From assembly GCA_965371445.1 (NCBI GenBank), contig CBDUYN010000002.1, forward strand, positions 62,001 to 126,000: 64,000 bases of DNA, in the 5' to 3' direction. Numbering within the stretch: the first letter of the stretch is position 1; each line of letters opens with the position of its first letter. A program made the position numbers and the translations under genes. The notes beneath the pieces are model-generated. The model ran no database searches. It saw only the letters and a program-made list of their open reading frames with translations, and was not told the DNA's origin. Below are positions 1 to 8,376 of this stretch, one piece after another. The DNA comes from DASWIG01 sp965371445 (GTDB lineage: Bacteria > Acidobacteriota > Thermoanaerobaculia > Multivoradales > J023).

Positions 1-1714
1 CGGCCTGGACGACGAGGAAAGTCGCCGCGGTCACCAGCGCGCTGGCTACCCACAGGGCGGCGACGGTGACGCCGCTCTCGCCCATCTGCATCATGCGAAT
101 CTCGAGCCACCCCCGTAGCGCCACCGGGTCGAAGAGCCCCGCGACCATCGCCGCGAACTGCCCGATGATGGCCGCGAGGAGGAGACCCAGGAAAATCCAC
201 AGCACCCCGAGCTGGATCCTCTTCGTCACCCCGGCCCGGCAGGTGCGTAGGAAGACCGTCAGGATCAGGAACCAGGGCGGTACCACCAGCGCGAAAAGGA
301 CGGGAAAGAGAGGGCCGTTGCCGCGTGGCACGAGGCCGGGGTAGTCGTCGAGGAGCGTCAGCTGGCCTTTTGGCACCACCTCACCCTCCTCGTCGAGGGT
401 GAGGTAGCGTTCGGCCAGCTCCCGCGGCGCGATCTGCCGGCCGTAGACGCGCTCCACGGCCCGGGAGAGCTGCCAGGACGCGAACTCCAGCGAGCTTCCG
501 GGCGGGGTGCTGATCGGCGACTGGAGGACCCAGCTGCCGCCCTCGAAAAAGTCTCGGCGCCCCGCCTCCTGGCTTTCGCCCCAGGGGGCGGCGTTCGTCG
601 CGGCGCCCGCCGCGGGGACGACGTCCCAGAAGCGGTTCGGCACCGCCACGTAGTGGTGCTCCTCGCGCTCGACGTAGACGAAGTCGATCCGGTCGTCCCG
701 CGCCAGAAAGGTCCCTGTGGCGTAGCCGAAAAGAAGCAGCACGAGTTGTGGGACGACGAAAAGCGCCAGGACCCTGCGGCGGGAGACGGGCAGAGGATCG
801 ACCGCATAGAGCTGACGGACGACGAGACCGCTGAAAGCGACCAGGACGTAAATTACGAACGGGATGTACGTGTAGCGCAGCATCCCGAGGTCCTCGCCCC
901 AACCCTCGAGACCGCCTCCGAGGATCAAGCCCATGACCAGGACGGCGGCGAGGTTGGCCCAGACCTTGACGTCGCCGAGCACGGTCCGAACGGTGATCCG
1001 GAGCGAGCGCCCGAAGGCCCCGCTTCGGCCCCAGCCCTTCGTGGTGAAGCCGGCGTCGTCTTTTGGGCGGGCCGCGTGCGAGACGAGAGTGAAGGCCGCG
1101 GGCAAGGTGTGGCAGGTCCGCCAAGCGACCGCCGCGGCCACCGCCAGAGGCGCTACGGCGAAATAGATCGGCTGGGCTCTGAGCCAACCCACCAGGGCCG
1201 CCGTACCCACCAGGACGGTGAGGATCCACAGAATCCGGGCTGGGTTCAGGGGAATCCGTTGCGCCGCCGGCCGGCCGCTTTGCAGCAGCACGACGGCCAG
1301 CAGCAGGCCGCTCCCCAGCTGAAGCGCCAGGACGACGAGGTCGAGCTCGAGCACCGGGGCCTGTGGGAAGCGTCTCAGAAGGCGAAAGGCGAGCTGCGCA
1401 AGACCGGCGGCCACAGCGAGGATCACCCCGCCGCCCAGGACGAGCCCCAGGACGTGGGTGAGCCAGAGGCGCCGGGCGGAGAGCGGCAGCGTGAGCTCCA
1501 GGTCGTTGCAGCGCCGGTCGACCCTGGCAAAGCCCAGGTAGAGGGCGGCGGCCGACCACAGGATCCAGCCGACGACCATCGGCGACGGCGAGCCGGTGCG
1601 GAAGGCCACCTGGTAGTAGACCCCCAGGACGAGGAGGGTGTTGGCGACGCAGATCGGGACAAACCGTGCGAGCGAGCGCACCGCGGGGTCCCGGCGAATC
1701 AAGGCCCAGGTCAT
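1..1714 (-). CDS. ABC-2-like membrane permease, 3' end cut off by window edge
   Basis: The frame from ATG at 1714 stays open to the left edge, so about 571 codons are visible and the C-terminus lies outside. The protein begins MTWALIRRDP and has several hydrophobic spans near the N-terminus, a long hydrophilic loop in the middle (about 600-300 in window coordinates) and further membrane spans at the visible end. This is the shape of an ABC-2-type transporter membrane subunit. Its ATG overlaps the stop of the upstream GntR gene (ATGA), and an ABC ATPase lies two genes upstream, so it is probably the membrane partner of that ATPase. The transported substrate cannot be told. YtrA-regulated systems of this type in other bacteria often respond to cell-envelope stress, but that is only an analogy. 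Confidence 0.75.
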   Translation of the reverse strand, partial: MTWALIRRDPAVRSLARFVPICVANTLLVLGVYYQVAFRTGSPSPMVVGWILWSAAALYLGFARVDRRCNDLELTLPLSARRLWLTHVLGLVLGGGVILAVAAGLAQLAFRLLRRFPQAPVLELDLVVLALQLGSGLLLAVVLLQSGRPAAQRIPLNPARILWILTVLVGTAALVGWLRAQPIYFAVAPLAVAAAVAWRTCHTLPAAFTLVSHAARPKDDAGFTTKGWGRSGAFGRSLRITVRTVLGDVKVWANLAAVLVMGLILGGGLEGWGEDLGMLRYTYIPFVIYVLVAFSGLVVRQLYAVDPLPVSRRRVLALFVVPQLVLLLFGYATGTFLARDDRIDFVYVEREEHHYVAVPNRFWDVVPAAGAATNAAPWGESQEAGRRDFFEGGSWVLQSPISTPPGSSLEFASWQLSRAVERVYGRQIAPRELAERYLTLDEEGEVVPKGQLTLLDDYPGLVPRGNGPLFPVLFALVVPPWFLILTVFLRTCRAGVTKRIQLGVLWIFLGLLLAAIIGQFAAMVAGLFDPVALRGWLEIRMMQMGESGVTVAALWVASALVTAATFLVVQA

Positions 1715-2124
1715 GACCGGCCTCCTTTCCTGCGATCGCGTTCGGCTCTTAGCTCCGAGTCGACCTCGCTCAGGAGCTCCTGGACCCGGACGAGTGGCGC
1801 GCCGACGACGTGGGCCTCGGCGGCCAGGCTCCGGGCCGGACCGTAGAGCCGCTCGTGCTGGGCGGCCGGCTCGACCGTGGCGTCTTCCTCGACGTAGGTC
1901 CCGTTACCCGGTCGAGCGCGCACCAGGCCCTGGCGCTTCAGCTCCTCGTAGGCTTTTTCCACCGTGTGCGGCGAGACGACGAGCCGCTCGGCGAGCTCGC
2001 GGTGCGACGGCAGGCGGTGACCGGGCCCGAGGTGGCCGCAGGCCACGGCGTCCAGCACCTGGCCGACGATCTGCCGGTAGATCGGCAGCTCGGCGCTCGG
2101 TAAGACGTGGATCTGCAGGCTCAT
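1711..2124 (-). CDS. YtrA-type GntR transcriptional regulator
   Basis: A 137-residue protein with an N-terminal GntR winged helix (LPIYRQIVGQVLDAV, then LPSHRELAERLVVSPHTVEKAYEELKR over two segments) and a short helical tail of about 60 residues instead of a large effector domain. That is the architecture of the YtrA subfamily, which usually represses its own ABC-transporter operon. It overlaps the ATPase stop upstream and the permease start downstream by ATGA junctions, so it is translationally coupled. It is one of three GntR domains in this operon, which is unusual. Ligand unknown. Confidence 0.88.
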   Translation of the reverse strand: MSLQIHVLPSAELPIYRQIVGQVLDAVACGHLGPGHRLPSHRELAERLVVSPHTVEKAYEELKRQGLVRARPGNGTYVEEDATVEPAAQHERLYGPARSLAAEAHVVGAPLVRVQELLSEVDSELRAERDRRKGGRS

Positions 2125-3014
2125 GACCGTCCTCCCAGAAGCTCGATGAACATCTCCTCCAGGGCGATGCGCGTCGCCCGCACGTCGATCGCCCCCAGCT
2201 CGCGCTCAAGGACCGCTTGCGACTCCTCGGGGTCGAGCTGGAAGATGGCATGCAACGACCCGGCCCGCTCGCGGACCGCAAAGCACCCGTCGAGGGCGAG
2301 GAGTCGCTCCCGGTCGACGTCCGCGCCGCCGTTTAGAAGCGCCAGCGAGTAGCTCTCGCGGAGCTCGTCGAGCTCGCTATTGATCAGGACCTTGCCGTCG
2401 TGGAGCATCACGACCCGGTCGGCCATTCGCTCGACGTCCGACATGTAGTGCGACGAGAAGAGGATCGTCGTCCCGGCTTCGTTCAAAAGATGGATCGAGG
2501 TCTCCAGGAACAGCCGCCGCGCCGCCGGGTCGAGGCCGCCGGCGGGCTCGTCGAGGATCAGGAGCTCCGGCCGGTGGGCGACGGCGCAGAGCAGCGCCAC
2601 CTGGCGCGCCTGGCCCTTGGAGAGCGTCTTGATCTTGGCCCGCGCGGGCAGGTCGAAGCGCTGGGCCAGCCGGCTTGCCAGCTCCTCGTCCCAGGTGGGG
2701 AAGAGGCTGCGGTGCAGCTCCAGCACCTCCGAGACCCGCAGAAAGGCGGGCAGGATCTGGTCCTCCGCCACGTAGCCGATGCGGCGCTTGACCTCGACCG
2801 CGTCCTGGCGGGGGTCGAGGCCGAAGATCCGCACCGAGCCGCTCTGTGCCGCGAGCATGCCCATGGCGATCCGGATGAGCGTCGTCTTGCCGGCGCCGTT
2901 CTTGCCGAGGAGAGCCACGATCTGACCCGCTTCGAGCGAGAAGTCGACGCCGGCGAGCACGTCCTCACCGCGGCGGTAGGAGCGGTGGATGTCGTTGAAT
3001 TCAGCGATCTTCAT
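2121..3014 (-). CDS. ABC transporter ATP-binding protein
   Basis: This 297-residue cytoplasmic ATPase has the Walker A motif GKNGAGKTT, the signature LSKGQ, the Walker B stretch LLILDEPAGGLDP and a switch histidine region (FSSHYMSDVERMADR). The C-terminal third is a divergent domain typical of YtrB/CcmA-like drug or lipid exporters. I chose ATG 3014 because a GGAGGT ribosome site lies seven bases upstream; an in-frame ATG at 3074 has no such site. The gene overlaps the upstream GntR gene by 14 bases and is coupled to the downstream one. It probably energises the permease at 1-1714. Confidence 0.93.
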   Translation of the reverse strand: MKIAEFNDIHRSYRRGEDVLAGVDFSLEAGQIVALLGKNGAGKTTLIRIAMGMLAAQSGSVRIFGLDPRQDAVEVKRRIGYVAEDQILPAFLRVSEVLELHRSLFPTWDEELASRLAQRFDLPARAKIKTLSKGQARQVALLCAVAHRPELLILDEPAGGLDPAARRLFLETSIHLLNEAGTTILFSSHYMSDVERMADRVVMLHDGKVLINSELDELRESYSLALLNGGADVDRERLLALDGCFAVRERAGSLHAIFQLDPEESQAVLERELGAIDVRATRIALEEMFIELLGGRS

Positions 3015-3450
3015 GGGGTTCACCTCCGGATGTGGAGTCGTTTCTAAGCTCGGCGCGGCGGGCGCGTTCCGCACGCAGCGCCTCGTCGACCTCGTGCAGC
3101 AAGGCGACGACGTCTTCGAGCTCGATTGAGGCCAGGTGCGCCTGGGATAAAAGCCGCCGGACGGCGCCGCGCAGGCGCTCGCGCTGCGGCCCGGGATCGA
3201 TCGGACGCTCCGCGGTGCTGACGAAGGTGCCGCGTCCGCGCCGGGTTTGGATGAGCCCCTGGCGTTCGAGCTCGTCGTAGGCTTTTTTGACCGTCAGGGG
3301 CGAGACGACGAGCTGCTCGGCGAGCTCGCGCTGCGACGGGAGCTTCTCGCCTGTGCGCAGCCGTCCGCCGGCCACGGCGTCGGTGACCTGGCGCATGATC
3401 TGCCGGTAGATCGGCAGCTCGTCGCCCGGCACGATGTGCAGCTGGATCAC
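3001..3450 (-). CDS. YtrA-type GntR transcriptional regulator (second copy)
   Basis: This 149-residue protein starts at GTG 3450 (VIQLHIVPGDELPIYRQ) and overlaps the stop of the GntR-SpoIIE gene as GTGA. The GntR helix-turn-helix reads LPSQRELAEQLVVSPLTVKKAY and is followed by a short helical tail without a ligand domain. A long in-frame extension up to 3936 lies entirely inside the upstream gene in another frame and is a shadow. It is a close paralogue of the regulator at 1711-2124. Two YtrA-like repressors plus a third fused GntR domain in one operon suggest heteromeric or hierarchical control (inference). Confidence 0.85.
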   Translation of the reverse strand: MIQLHIVPGDELPIYRQIMRQVTDAVAGGRLRTGEKLPSQRELAEQLVVSPLTVKKAYDELERQGLIQTRRGRGTFVSTAERPIDPGPQRERLRGAVRRLLSQAHLASIELEDVVALLHEVDEALRAERARRAELRNDSTSGGEPHEDR

Positions 3451-4535
3451 CCGTCCCCCCGCGTCTCGGTCGACTCGACGAGGAGCGCCGTGCGGTCGTC
3501 GTCGAGGGTTTCCGGAAGGGCCGGTGCGGAGCCTTCGTCCCCGCGTCGAGCAGCGCGGCGGACTTCGCGAAAGAGGTCCTCCAGGCAGAGCTCGGCCCCG
3601 ACGGCGTCGAGGTGGCTCGTCGCGGCTACGAGCTCGGCGAAACGCTCGTAGCCGAGCGGCTCGCCTTGCGCCGTCCTCGCCTCCGGCAGGCCGTCCGTGT
3701 AGAGGAGGAGGCGTTCGCCCGGCAGGAGGGACAGCTCCACGGCCTCGTAGGCGAGCCCCGGACGCAGGCCCAGCGGCAGACGCGGACCCGTCGTCCGCAC
3801 CTCGGACGGCGCCTTGCCCAGACGCAGCAGATAGGGCTCGGGCAGACCGGCGTTGGCGATCCGCAGGCGCCGGGTGTCGGGATCGAAGCGGGCGAAGGCG
3901 AGGGCGACGAACTCCCGCGGTCCAAGCTCGGAGCACAGTCGGTCGTTGAGCGCCTGAAGCGTCGCCTCGACGCTACGTCCCGCTGCCAGAAACGGCAGGA
4001 CGGCCTTGACCGACGCCATGATCAGGCTCGGCCCGATCCCCTTGCCTGCCACGTCGGCCACCGCGACGCCGACGCCACCGTCGGCTTCGAGAACGACGTC
4101 GTAGAAGTCGCCCGCCACGAACCGCGCCGGGACGTTTTTGGCCGCCACCCGGAAGCCGTCGCCGACGAGCGGGCTCGGCGGCAGCAGCCGGCACTGGATG
4201 CTGCGCGCCAGCTGGAGCTCTTCGAGGGAGAGCTCCTCCTCGAGGAGCGTCTTCGCGAGCTCGCGCCGGCTGTGCTCGGCCGCCTCCGGCGCCACCTGGA
4301 CGCGGCCGTCGTCGAGACGCCGGACGAGCCCCTCCAACATCAGGTCCTCGTAGGCCTTTTTTACCGCCAGAGGCGAGATCACGAGCATCTCCGCCAGCTC
4401 GCGGAAGGGGGTGAGATCCTCGCCAGGTTCGAGGGTGCGGGCCGCGATCGCCTCGGCGACCTGCCCGGCGATCTGGCGGTAGACGGGAACCCGGCTTCCC
4501 GGGTTTACGTTCATGGGTAGTGGGTGGCTTTGCAT
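3447..4535 (-). CDS. GntR DNA-binding domain fused to a PP2C/SpoIIE-type phosphatase
   Basis: Residues 1-80 form a YtrA-like GntR winged helix (VPVYRQIAGQVAEAI, then FRELAEMLVISPLAVKKAYED). From about residue 100 to the end comes a PP2C/SpoIIE-type serine phosphatase domain: a coiled RsbU-like linker with LARSIQCRLLPPSP, metal-binding FVAGDFYDV, VADVAGKGIGPSLIM, NAGLPEPYLL and LLLYTDGLPEA, ending in DDDRTALLV. PP2C phosphatases of this class normally switch anti-anti-sigma proteins. Direct fusion to a DNA-binding domain is uncommon and suggests promoter binding coupled to phosphosignalling (inference). ATG 4535 has a GAGGGAG ribosome site. It is first in the operon, just behind a palindromic promoter. 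Confidence 0.85.
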   Translation of the reverse strand: MQSHPLPMNVNPGSRVPVYRQIAGQVAEAIAARTLEPGEDLTPFRELAEMLVISPLAVKKAYEDLMLEGLVRRLDDGRVQVAPEAAEHSRRELAKTLLEEELSLEELQLARSIQCRLLPPSPLVGDGFRVAAKNVPARFVAGDFYDVVLEADGGVGVAVADVAGKGIGPSLIMASVKAVLPFLAAGRSVEATLQALNDRLCSELGPREFVALAFARFDPDTRRLRIANAGLPEPYLLRLGKAPSEVRTTGPRLPLGLRPGLAYEAVELSLLPGERLLLYTDGLPEARTAQGEPLGYERFAELVAATSHLDAVGAELCLEDLFREVRRAARRGDEGSAPALPETLDDDRTALLVESTETRGDG

Positions 4536-4552
4536 GTCTGGCTCCCTCAGTG

Positions 4553-4589
4553 CTATACAAGACTATAGCACTATAGTGCGAGAAGTCAA
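4553..4589 (-). promoter_or_regulatory. Promoter with palindromic operator for the GntR/ABC operon
   Basis: Read on the minus strand there is TTGACT (4584-4589), a 16-base spacer and TATAGT (4562-4567), 27 bases before the start codon at 4535. The spacer holds a perfect 12-bp palindrome, GCACTATAGTGC (4568-4579). A second inverted pair, CTATA/TATAG, covers 4553-4568. Both sit where a YtrA-type repressor would block RNA polymerase, so autoregulation by the encoded GntR proteins is likely (inference). Confidence 0.65.
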
Positions 4590-4632
4590 GCCCCTTTTCC
4601 GAGATTTCTTTGAAAGCTGCGAGCCAGAGCAG

Positions 4633-4652
4633 CCACGGGCTCACGCCCGTGG
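4633..4652. repeat. REP-like palindrome
   Basis: CCACGGGC and GCCCGTGG form a perfect 8-bp stem with a TCAC loop between divergent genes. Similar GGGC-rich hairpins recur at 49141-49158, 49211-49231 and 49662-49679, so this looks like a dispersed REP-type element and not a terminator. There is no T-run. Confidence 0.5.
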
Positions 4653-4683
4653 TTGCTTTGGCGTCCTACAAGGAGACAGAGCT

Positions 4684-6552
4684 ATGCGCAGATGCAGACT
4701 GGGAATCCAACTCGCCGTGGTGACGCTCGCCGCGGCAACGGCGTCGGCCGCGGCCTCCGATCTGGCCGACATCCTCGCCAGGAGCAAGGCGGCGGCGGGC
4801 GGCGACGCCTGGGACGCCGTCGCCGGCCTCCACGTCGAGGCGGCGGTGGCGGTCGGCGGGCTCGAAGGCGAGATCGAGGGCTGGGAAGACGTCCGCACCT
4901 GCCGCTCGGCGAGCGCCTTCGAGCTCGGTCCGATCCACGGTAGAGAGGGCTTCGACGGCGAGGCGGTGTGGACGCAGGACAGGTCCGGCCAAGTCCACCT
5001 CGACGACGCTGGCGGCGCCCGTGAGCGCGCCGCGAACCAGGCCTGGCTGCGTTGCCTGGCCTATTGGTACCCGGAGCGCTGGCCGGCCGAGATCGGCTAC
5101 TCGCGTTACGAGGACAAAAGTGAGCGGAGCTTCCACGTGCTCGCCGTCCACCCGGAGGGCGGACGTCCCTTCGAGCTCTGGATCGACGCCTTCACCTATC
5201 TCGTCGACCGGACGGTCGATCCCAGCGACAGGGAAGTGCGGACCGACACCTACTCCGACTACCGCGACGTCGAGGCCGTCGGCGGCGCGACGGTGCGTGT
5301 GGCGTTCGGCCTACGTTCCTCAAATGGCCAGGAGCAGTTCGACCAGGTGGTCACGCTCCAGCGGGTGGAAGCCCGCCGCGAGCTCGACGACGAGCTCTTC
5401 AAGATCCCCGAGCCGGCCGTAGACGATTTCACCATCGCCGGTGACGCGGCGAGCACGGTCCTCGGATTCGAGCTCTTGAACAACCATATCTACGTCGAGG
5501 CGGCCATCAACGGCGAGGAAGGCTTTCGCCTCCTGGTCGACACCGGCGGCGCCAACGTCCTGACGCCGAAGGCGGTGAAGCGTCTGGGGTTAGAGGGCGA
5601 GGGGAGCTTCGAGGTCCGTGGGGTCGGCGAGCAGACGGAGGAGATGAGCCTCGCCGAGGTGGAACGGCTCCGCCTGGGCGAGGCGGAGATCCGCGACCAG
5701 GTCTTTTTCGTCATCGACATGAGCGCTCTCTACGACGTCGAGGGCGTGGACTTCGACGGCCTGGTGGGTTTCGAGGTCTTCAAGCGCTTCGTCGTCACGA
5801 TCGACTACGAGGGGAGCCGTCTCGTCCTGACGCGGCCGGGGGCGTTCGACTACGGCGGCGCCGGGAAGGTGATTCCGTTCACTTTCGACGGACACACGCC
5901 GCAGGTCCGTGGCGCGGTCGACGGGCACGAGGGGCTTTTTGCGATCGACACGGGGAGCCGGTCCTCGTTGACGCTTCACGGTCCTTTCGCGGCCGAGAGC
6001 GGCCTCGGCGACAAATTCGCTTCGGCGCCGCAGGTGCTCTCTGGCTGGGGCGTGGGCGGCGGGGTCCGCGCTCGCGTGGCTCGTGCCGGGGTCCTTCGTC
6101 TGGGCAAGGAGGAGATTCCGGCGCCGGTGATGAACATCTCCGAGATGGAGACGGGGGCGTTCGCTGGCAGCCACGTGGCGGGAAACGTCGGCGGTGGGAT
6201 CCTGAAGCGGTTCACGGTGACGTTCGACTACGGCGAGAAGCGGATGATCCTGGAACGTAACGGCCTCTACGGACGTGCCGACACGTACGACCGGGCGGGC
6301 CTGTGGCTCAACCGCGACGGCGACGCCTTCGCCGTCATGGACGTCACGCCGGACGGTCCCGCCGAGGGCGCGGGCTTACGGGCCGGGGACCGCGTCGTGG
6401 CGATCGATGGGCGTCCGGCGTCCGAGCTTTCCTTGCCGTCGGTGCGGGAGCGCTTGCGCGGCGGGCCGGTGGGGGCCGAGGTGCGGCTTACCGTCGAAGG
6501 TGGGGAAGGTGGCAAGCGGGAGGTCGTCCTGCGGCTGCGGGAGCTGATCTAG
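4684..6552 (+). CDS. Secreted retropepsin-like aspartic protease with C-terminal PDZ domain
   Basis: The 622-residue protein starts at ATG 4684 behind an AAGGAG site; the longer frame from 4513 crosses the divergent promoter and is not used. It has an N-terminal signal peptide (RRCRLGIQLAVVTLAAATASA), then an uncharacterised domain of about 250 residues. Two retropepsin-like halves follow, each with an aspartic signature (LLVDTGGANVL and FAIDTGSRSSL), and a PDZ domain covers roughly the last 90 residues (GLRAGDRVVAIDGRPASEL). This aspartyl protease plus PDZ arrangement is common in Acidobacteriota and acts outside the cytoplasm; its substrate is unknown. The last 58 codons lie inside a 335-bp direct repeat that recurs at 10848-11182. 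Confidence 0.88.
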   Translation: MRRCRLGIQLAVVTLAAATASAAASDLADILARSKAAAGGDAWDAVAGLHVEAAVAVGGLEGEIEGWEDVRTCRSASAFELGPIHGREGFDGEAVWTQDRSGQVHLDDAGGARERAANQAWLRCLAYWYPERWPAEIGYSRYEDKSERSFHVLAVHPEGGRPFELWIDAFTYLVDRTVDPSDREVRTDTYSDYRDVEAVGGATVRVAFGLRSSNGQEQFDQVVTLQRVEARRELDDELFKIPEPAVDDFTIAGDAASTVLGFELLNNHIYVEAAINGEEGFRLLVDTGGANVLTPKAVKRLGLEGEGSFEVRGVGEQTEEMSLAEVERLRLGEAEIRDQVFFVIDMSALYDVEGVDFDGLVGFEVFKRFVVTIDYEGSRLVLTRPGAFDYGGAGKVIPFTFDGHTPQVRGAVDGHEGLFAIDTGSRSSLTLHGPFAAESGLGDKFASAPQVLSGWGVGGGVRARVARAGVLRLGKEEIPAPVMNISEMETGAFAGSHVAGNVGGGILKRFTVTFDYGEKRMILERNGLYGRADTYDRAGLWLNRDGDAFAVMDVTPDGPAEGAGLRAGDRVVAIDGRPASELSLPSVRERLRGGPVGAEVRLTVEGGEGGKREVVLRLRELI

Positions 6553-6713
6553 CGGCAAGGACGGTTGCGGGAGCTGATCTAGCTCCCGATTCGAGACGGT
6601 GGGGAAAATGAGTCGGTCAAACGCCGAGCTCACCCGTGAGACTGCGCCAGTCCGCGTGCTCGCGAAGCCCGGCCGCGTCGAGCAGGCGGCGAAAGACTTC
6701 GCGCAGGCCTTCC
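6379..6713. repeat. 335-bp perfect direct repeat, left copy
   Basis: By eye this stretch is identical base for base to 10848-11182 (offset 4469). It includes the 3' end of the retropepsin-PDZ gene, a short duplicated segment ending GAGCTGATCTAG, and the 3' end of the gene at 11086-11571 on the other strand. Both boundaries are abrupt: to the left similarity decays over about 40 bases, and to the right it stops after CCTTCC. The repeats bracket the methyltransferase module, consistent with a recent duplicative insertion or tandem duplication. Confidence 0.9.
6617..6713 (-). pseudogene. 3' remnant of the gene at 11086-11571
   Basis: The minus-strand frame encodes the same last 32 residues (from EGLREVF to LTGELGV) as the intact gene at 11086-11571 but has no upstream portion. 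It exists only because the 335-bp repeat carries the 3' end. Not expected to be functional. Confidence 0.8.
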
Positions 6714-6776
6714 TTAGACTGGGCCCACGTCGTCGGCGCTACCGCCAAGGTTCTCGAGGCTACCTGAGGAGGAAAC

Positions 6777-7115
6777 ATGCCCGCACTGTCGACGATTCGT
6801 AGCAACCTTCCGGTCGCTCCTTCGCAAGGAAGAGCTGGACCGTGACCCGACCGAGGAACTCCGAAGCTACCTGGAAATGCTGACCCGGGAGAAGGTCGAG
6901 GCGGGCATGAACCCGAACGAGGCCCGCCGCCAGGCCCGGATCGAGCTCGGAGGCGTGGAGCAGGTCAAGGAGCGGGTGCGGCAAAGCCGCGTCGGGGCCG
7001 ACCTCGACCCCCTGTTCCACGACGTCCGGTTCACCCTCCGGGTTGCTGGGCAAGAACAAGGGATTCGCCGCGGTGGCGGTCCTGACGCTGGCCGTCGGTG
7101 CGGGAGCGCTCGCGG
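6777..7115 (+). pseudogene. ADOP-type permease N-terminus, frameshifted and truncated
   Basis: ATG 6777 follows a GAGGAGG site and encodes MPALSTIRSN. After a frameshift near 6813 the sequence continues as the typical acidobacterial permease N-terminal domain (KEELDRDPTEELRSYLEMLT, then GMNPNEARRQARIELGGVEQ and DVRFTLR). A second frameshift near 7040 leads into MLGKNKGFAAVAVLTLAVG, the first membrane helix. The frame then runs into a degraded copy of the PDZ-gene 3' end (about 7085-7200). This is a broken relative of the intact permease at 24851-27274. Confidence 0.75.
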
Positions 7116-7278
7116 AGCGAGCCGGCGGGGACGGAGGTGCGGGATCACCGTCGAAGGTGGGGCTGGCGGCGGGCGGCAGGTCGTCCGCCCGCCTGCTCCT
7201 CCACAAGAGAGACCTAAATCCGGCTGATGCGATCCAGGTCGTCCTTGCTCCTCCCCGCGCCAGCGACGAAACATTCTT

Positions 7279-8376
7279 CTAATTCAAACAAAAGCAACAA
7301 TCTACTTCATGGGAACACCCAGACGACCCAGGACGGAAGGAGTGAGTCTGGCGCTTCCGCAAAGCGGTCACATCGTAGGATACCAGCTTCACCGAGCGTT
7401 GCGAGAAGACGCTCGACGCTTGGAGACCGTTGACGATTTCCATATCTTTGAGCCTTTTGGCCCCTAGACGGATGACGACATGTGAACCGACCGGCATGAC
7501 CCTGCCAAGAACCCTCCATATGTCCGAAATCAACCGCCAATAGGTTTCAGGATTTTCGTGCCTGTCATCGCGCGACACTCTGCCGTAAGTAGGCCTCGGG
7601 GGGCCACCCAGAAACCATAGTCTCAACCACTGATCTTCTTCGTGCCGCGTAGTATCGAGATAAGGTGGTGAAGTAACAGCAAGGCGAATGCCCGGATTTG
7701 TCTTCCTCAAAACTCTGGGGAAATCACGAAAGTCGGTCTCGAGCACCGTAGCTTTTCCCGAAGGTAACGGGCTAGCGTACCGAAAGTCGACCTGATCGCG
7801 CAAAAGCTCAAATACGTCCCGCCTTGGCGCCTCGAAGCCGTGTCTACGCCAGAATCGAACAGAATACCCCGGCTTTGTGCTGATGGTCCGGGGCATCTGG
7901 TTACTGAGATAGCGTTGCGACTTGTTGCTCTCACCATGAAGAGCCCCTAACATCAAGGCGGCGATCATGCCATCGCTATCCAACTCGCGCCAGCGCAAGT
8001 TCTTGCGGAGATAGAGGATTTGACGCAAAGCTGCCGGGGCGTAGGCAATATGAAAAAATTCAGGAAGAGTTTCTGCCTCCTCTTCCCAATCTTCGACCCT
8101 GAACCGCCCCCGGAGCCACGTAATCCTGCTCCTTAGCGTGGAGACTGATGGCGCATTTGTCTTAGCCTTGGTTATGCAGTAGGCGACCGGGTTGATGTCT
8201 CCGGCAAGAGCCGTTCGGTTCATCAAGAGAGCCTGAAAAGGAGCAGTCCCTCTACCGCAAAAAGGGTCGAAGATCAGATCTCCTGGCTCAGTAAGCTTCT
8301 TGACCCAGTACTCCGCAAAAGATTCTGGAAACATCGCGAAATATGGGCAGACAGAATGAAATCTATTTCTTTTCAT
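7279..8376 (-). CDS. DNA methyltransferase (amino-MTase, N4/N6 type)
   Basis: A 365-residue protein with an AdoMet-binding motif I (DPFCGRGT, about residue 37) followed much later by the catalytic motif IV (TSPPYLDT, about residue 243). That order is seen in alpha or gamma class amino-methyltransferases, which methylate adenine N6 or cytosine N4. It overlaps the nuclease-like gene upstream by 14 bases and is the last gene of a three-gene leftward operon. GC content is visibly lower than in the flanks and codon use includes many A/T-ending codons, which points to horizontal transfer. Likely role: self-protection in a restriction-like defence module (inference). Confidence 0.8.
   Translation of the reverse strand: MKRNRFHSVCPYFAMFPESFAEYWVKKLTEPGDLIFDPFCGRGTAPFQALLMNRTALAGDINPVAYCITKAKTNAPSVSTLRSRITWLRGRFRVEDWEEEAETLPEFFHIAYAPAALRQILYLRKNLRWRELDSDGMIAALMLGALHGESNKSQRYLSNQMPRTISTKPGYSVRFWRRHGFEAPRRDVFELLRDQVDFRYASPLPSGKATVLETDFRDFPRVLRKTNPGIRLAVTSPPYLDTTRHEEDQWLRLWFLGGPPRPTYGRVSRDDRHENPETYWRLISDIWRVLGRVMPVGSHVVIRLGAKRLKDMEIVNGLQASSVFSQRSVKLVSYDVTALRKRQTHSFRPGSSGCSHEVDCCFCLN

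Noticed and set aside
4633..4652. Rho-independent terminator
   Set aside because: The stem has no T-run, and it sits between divergent genes; it matches the dispersed palindrome type instead.
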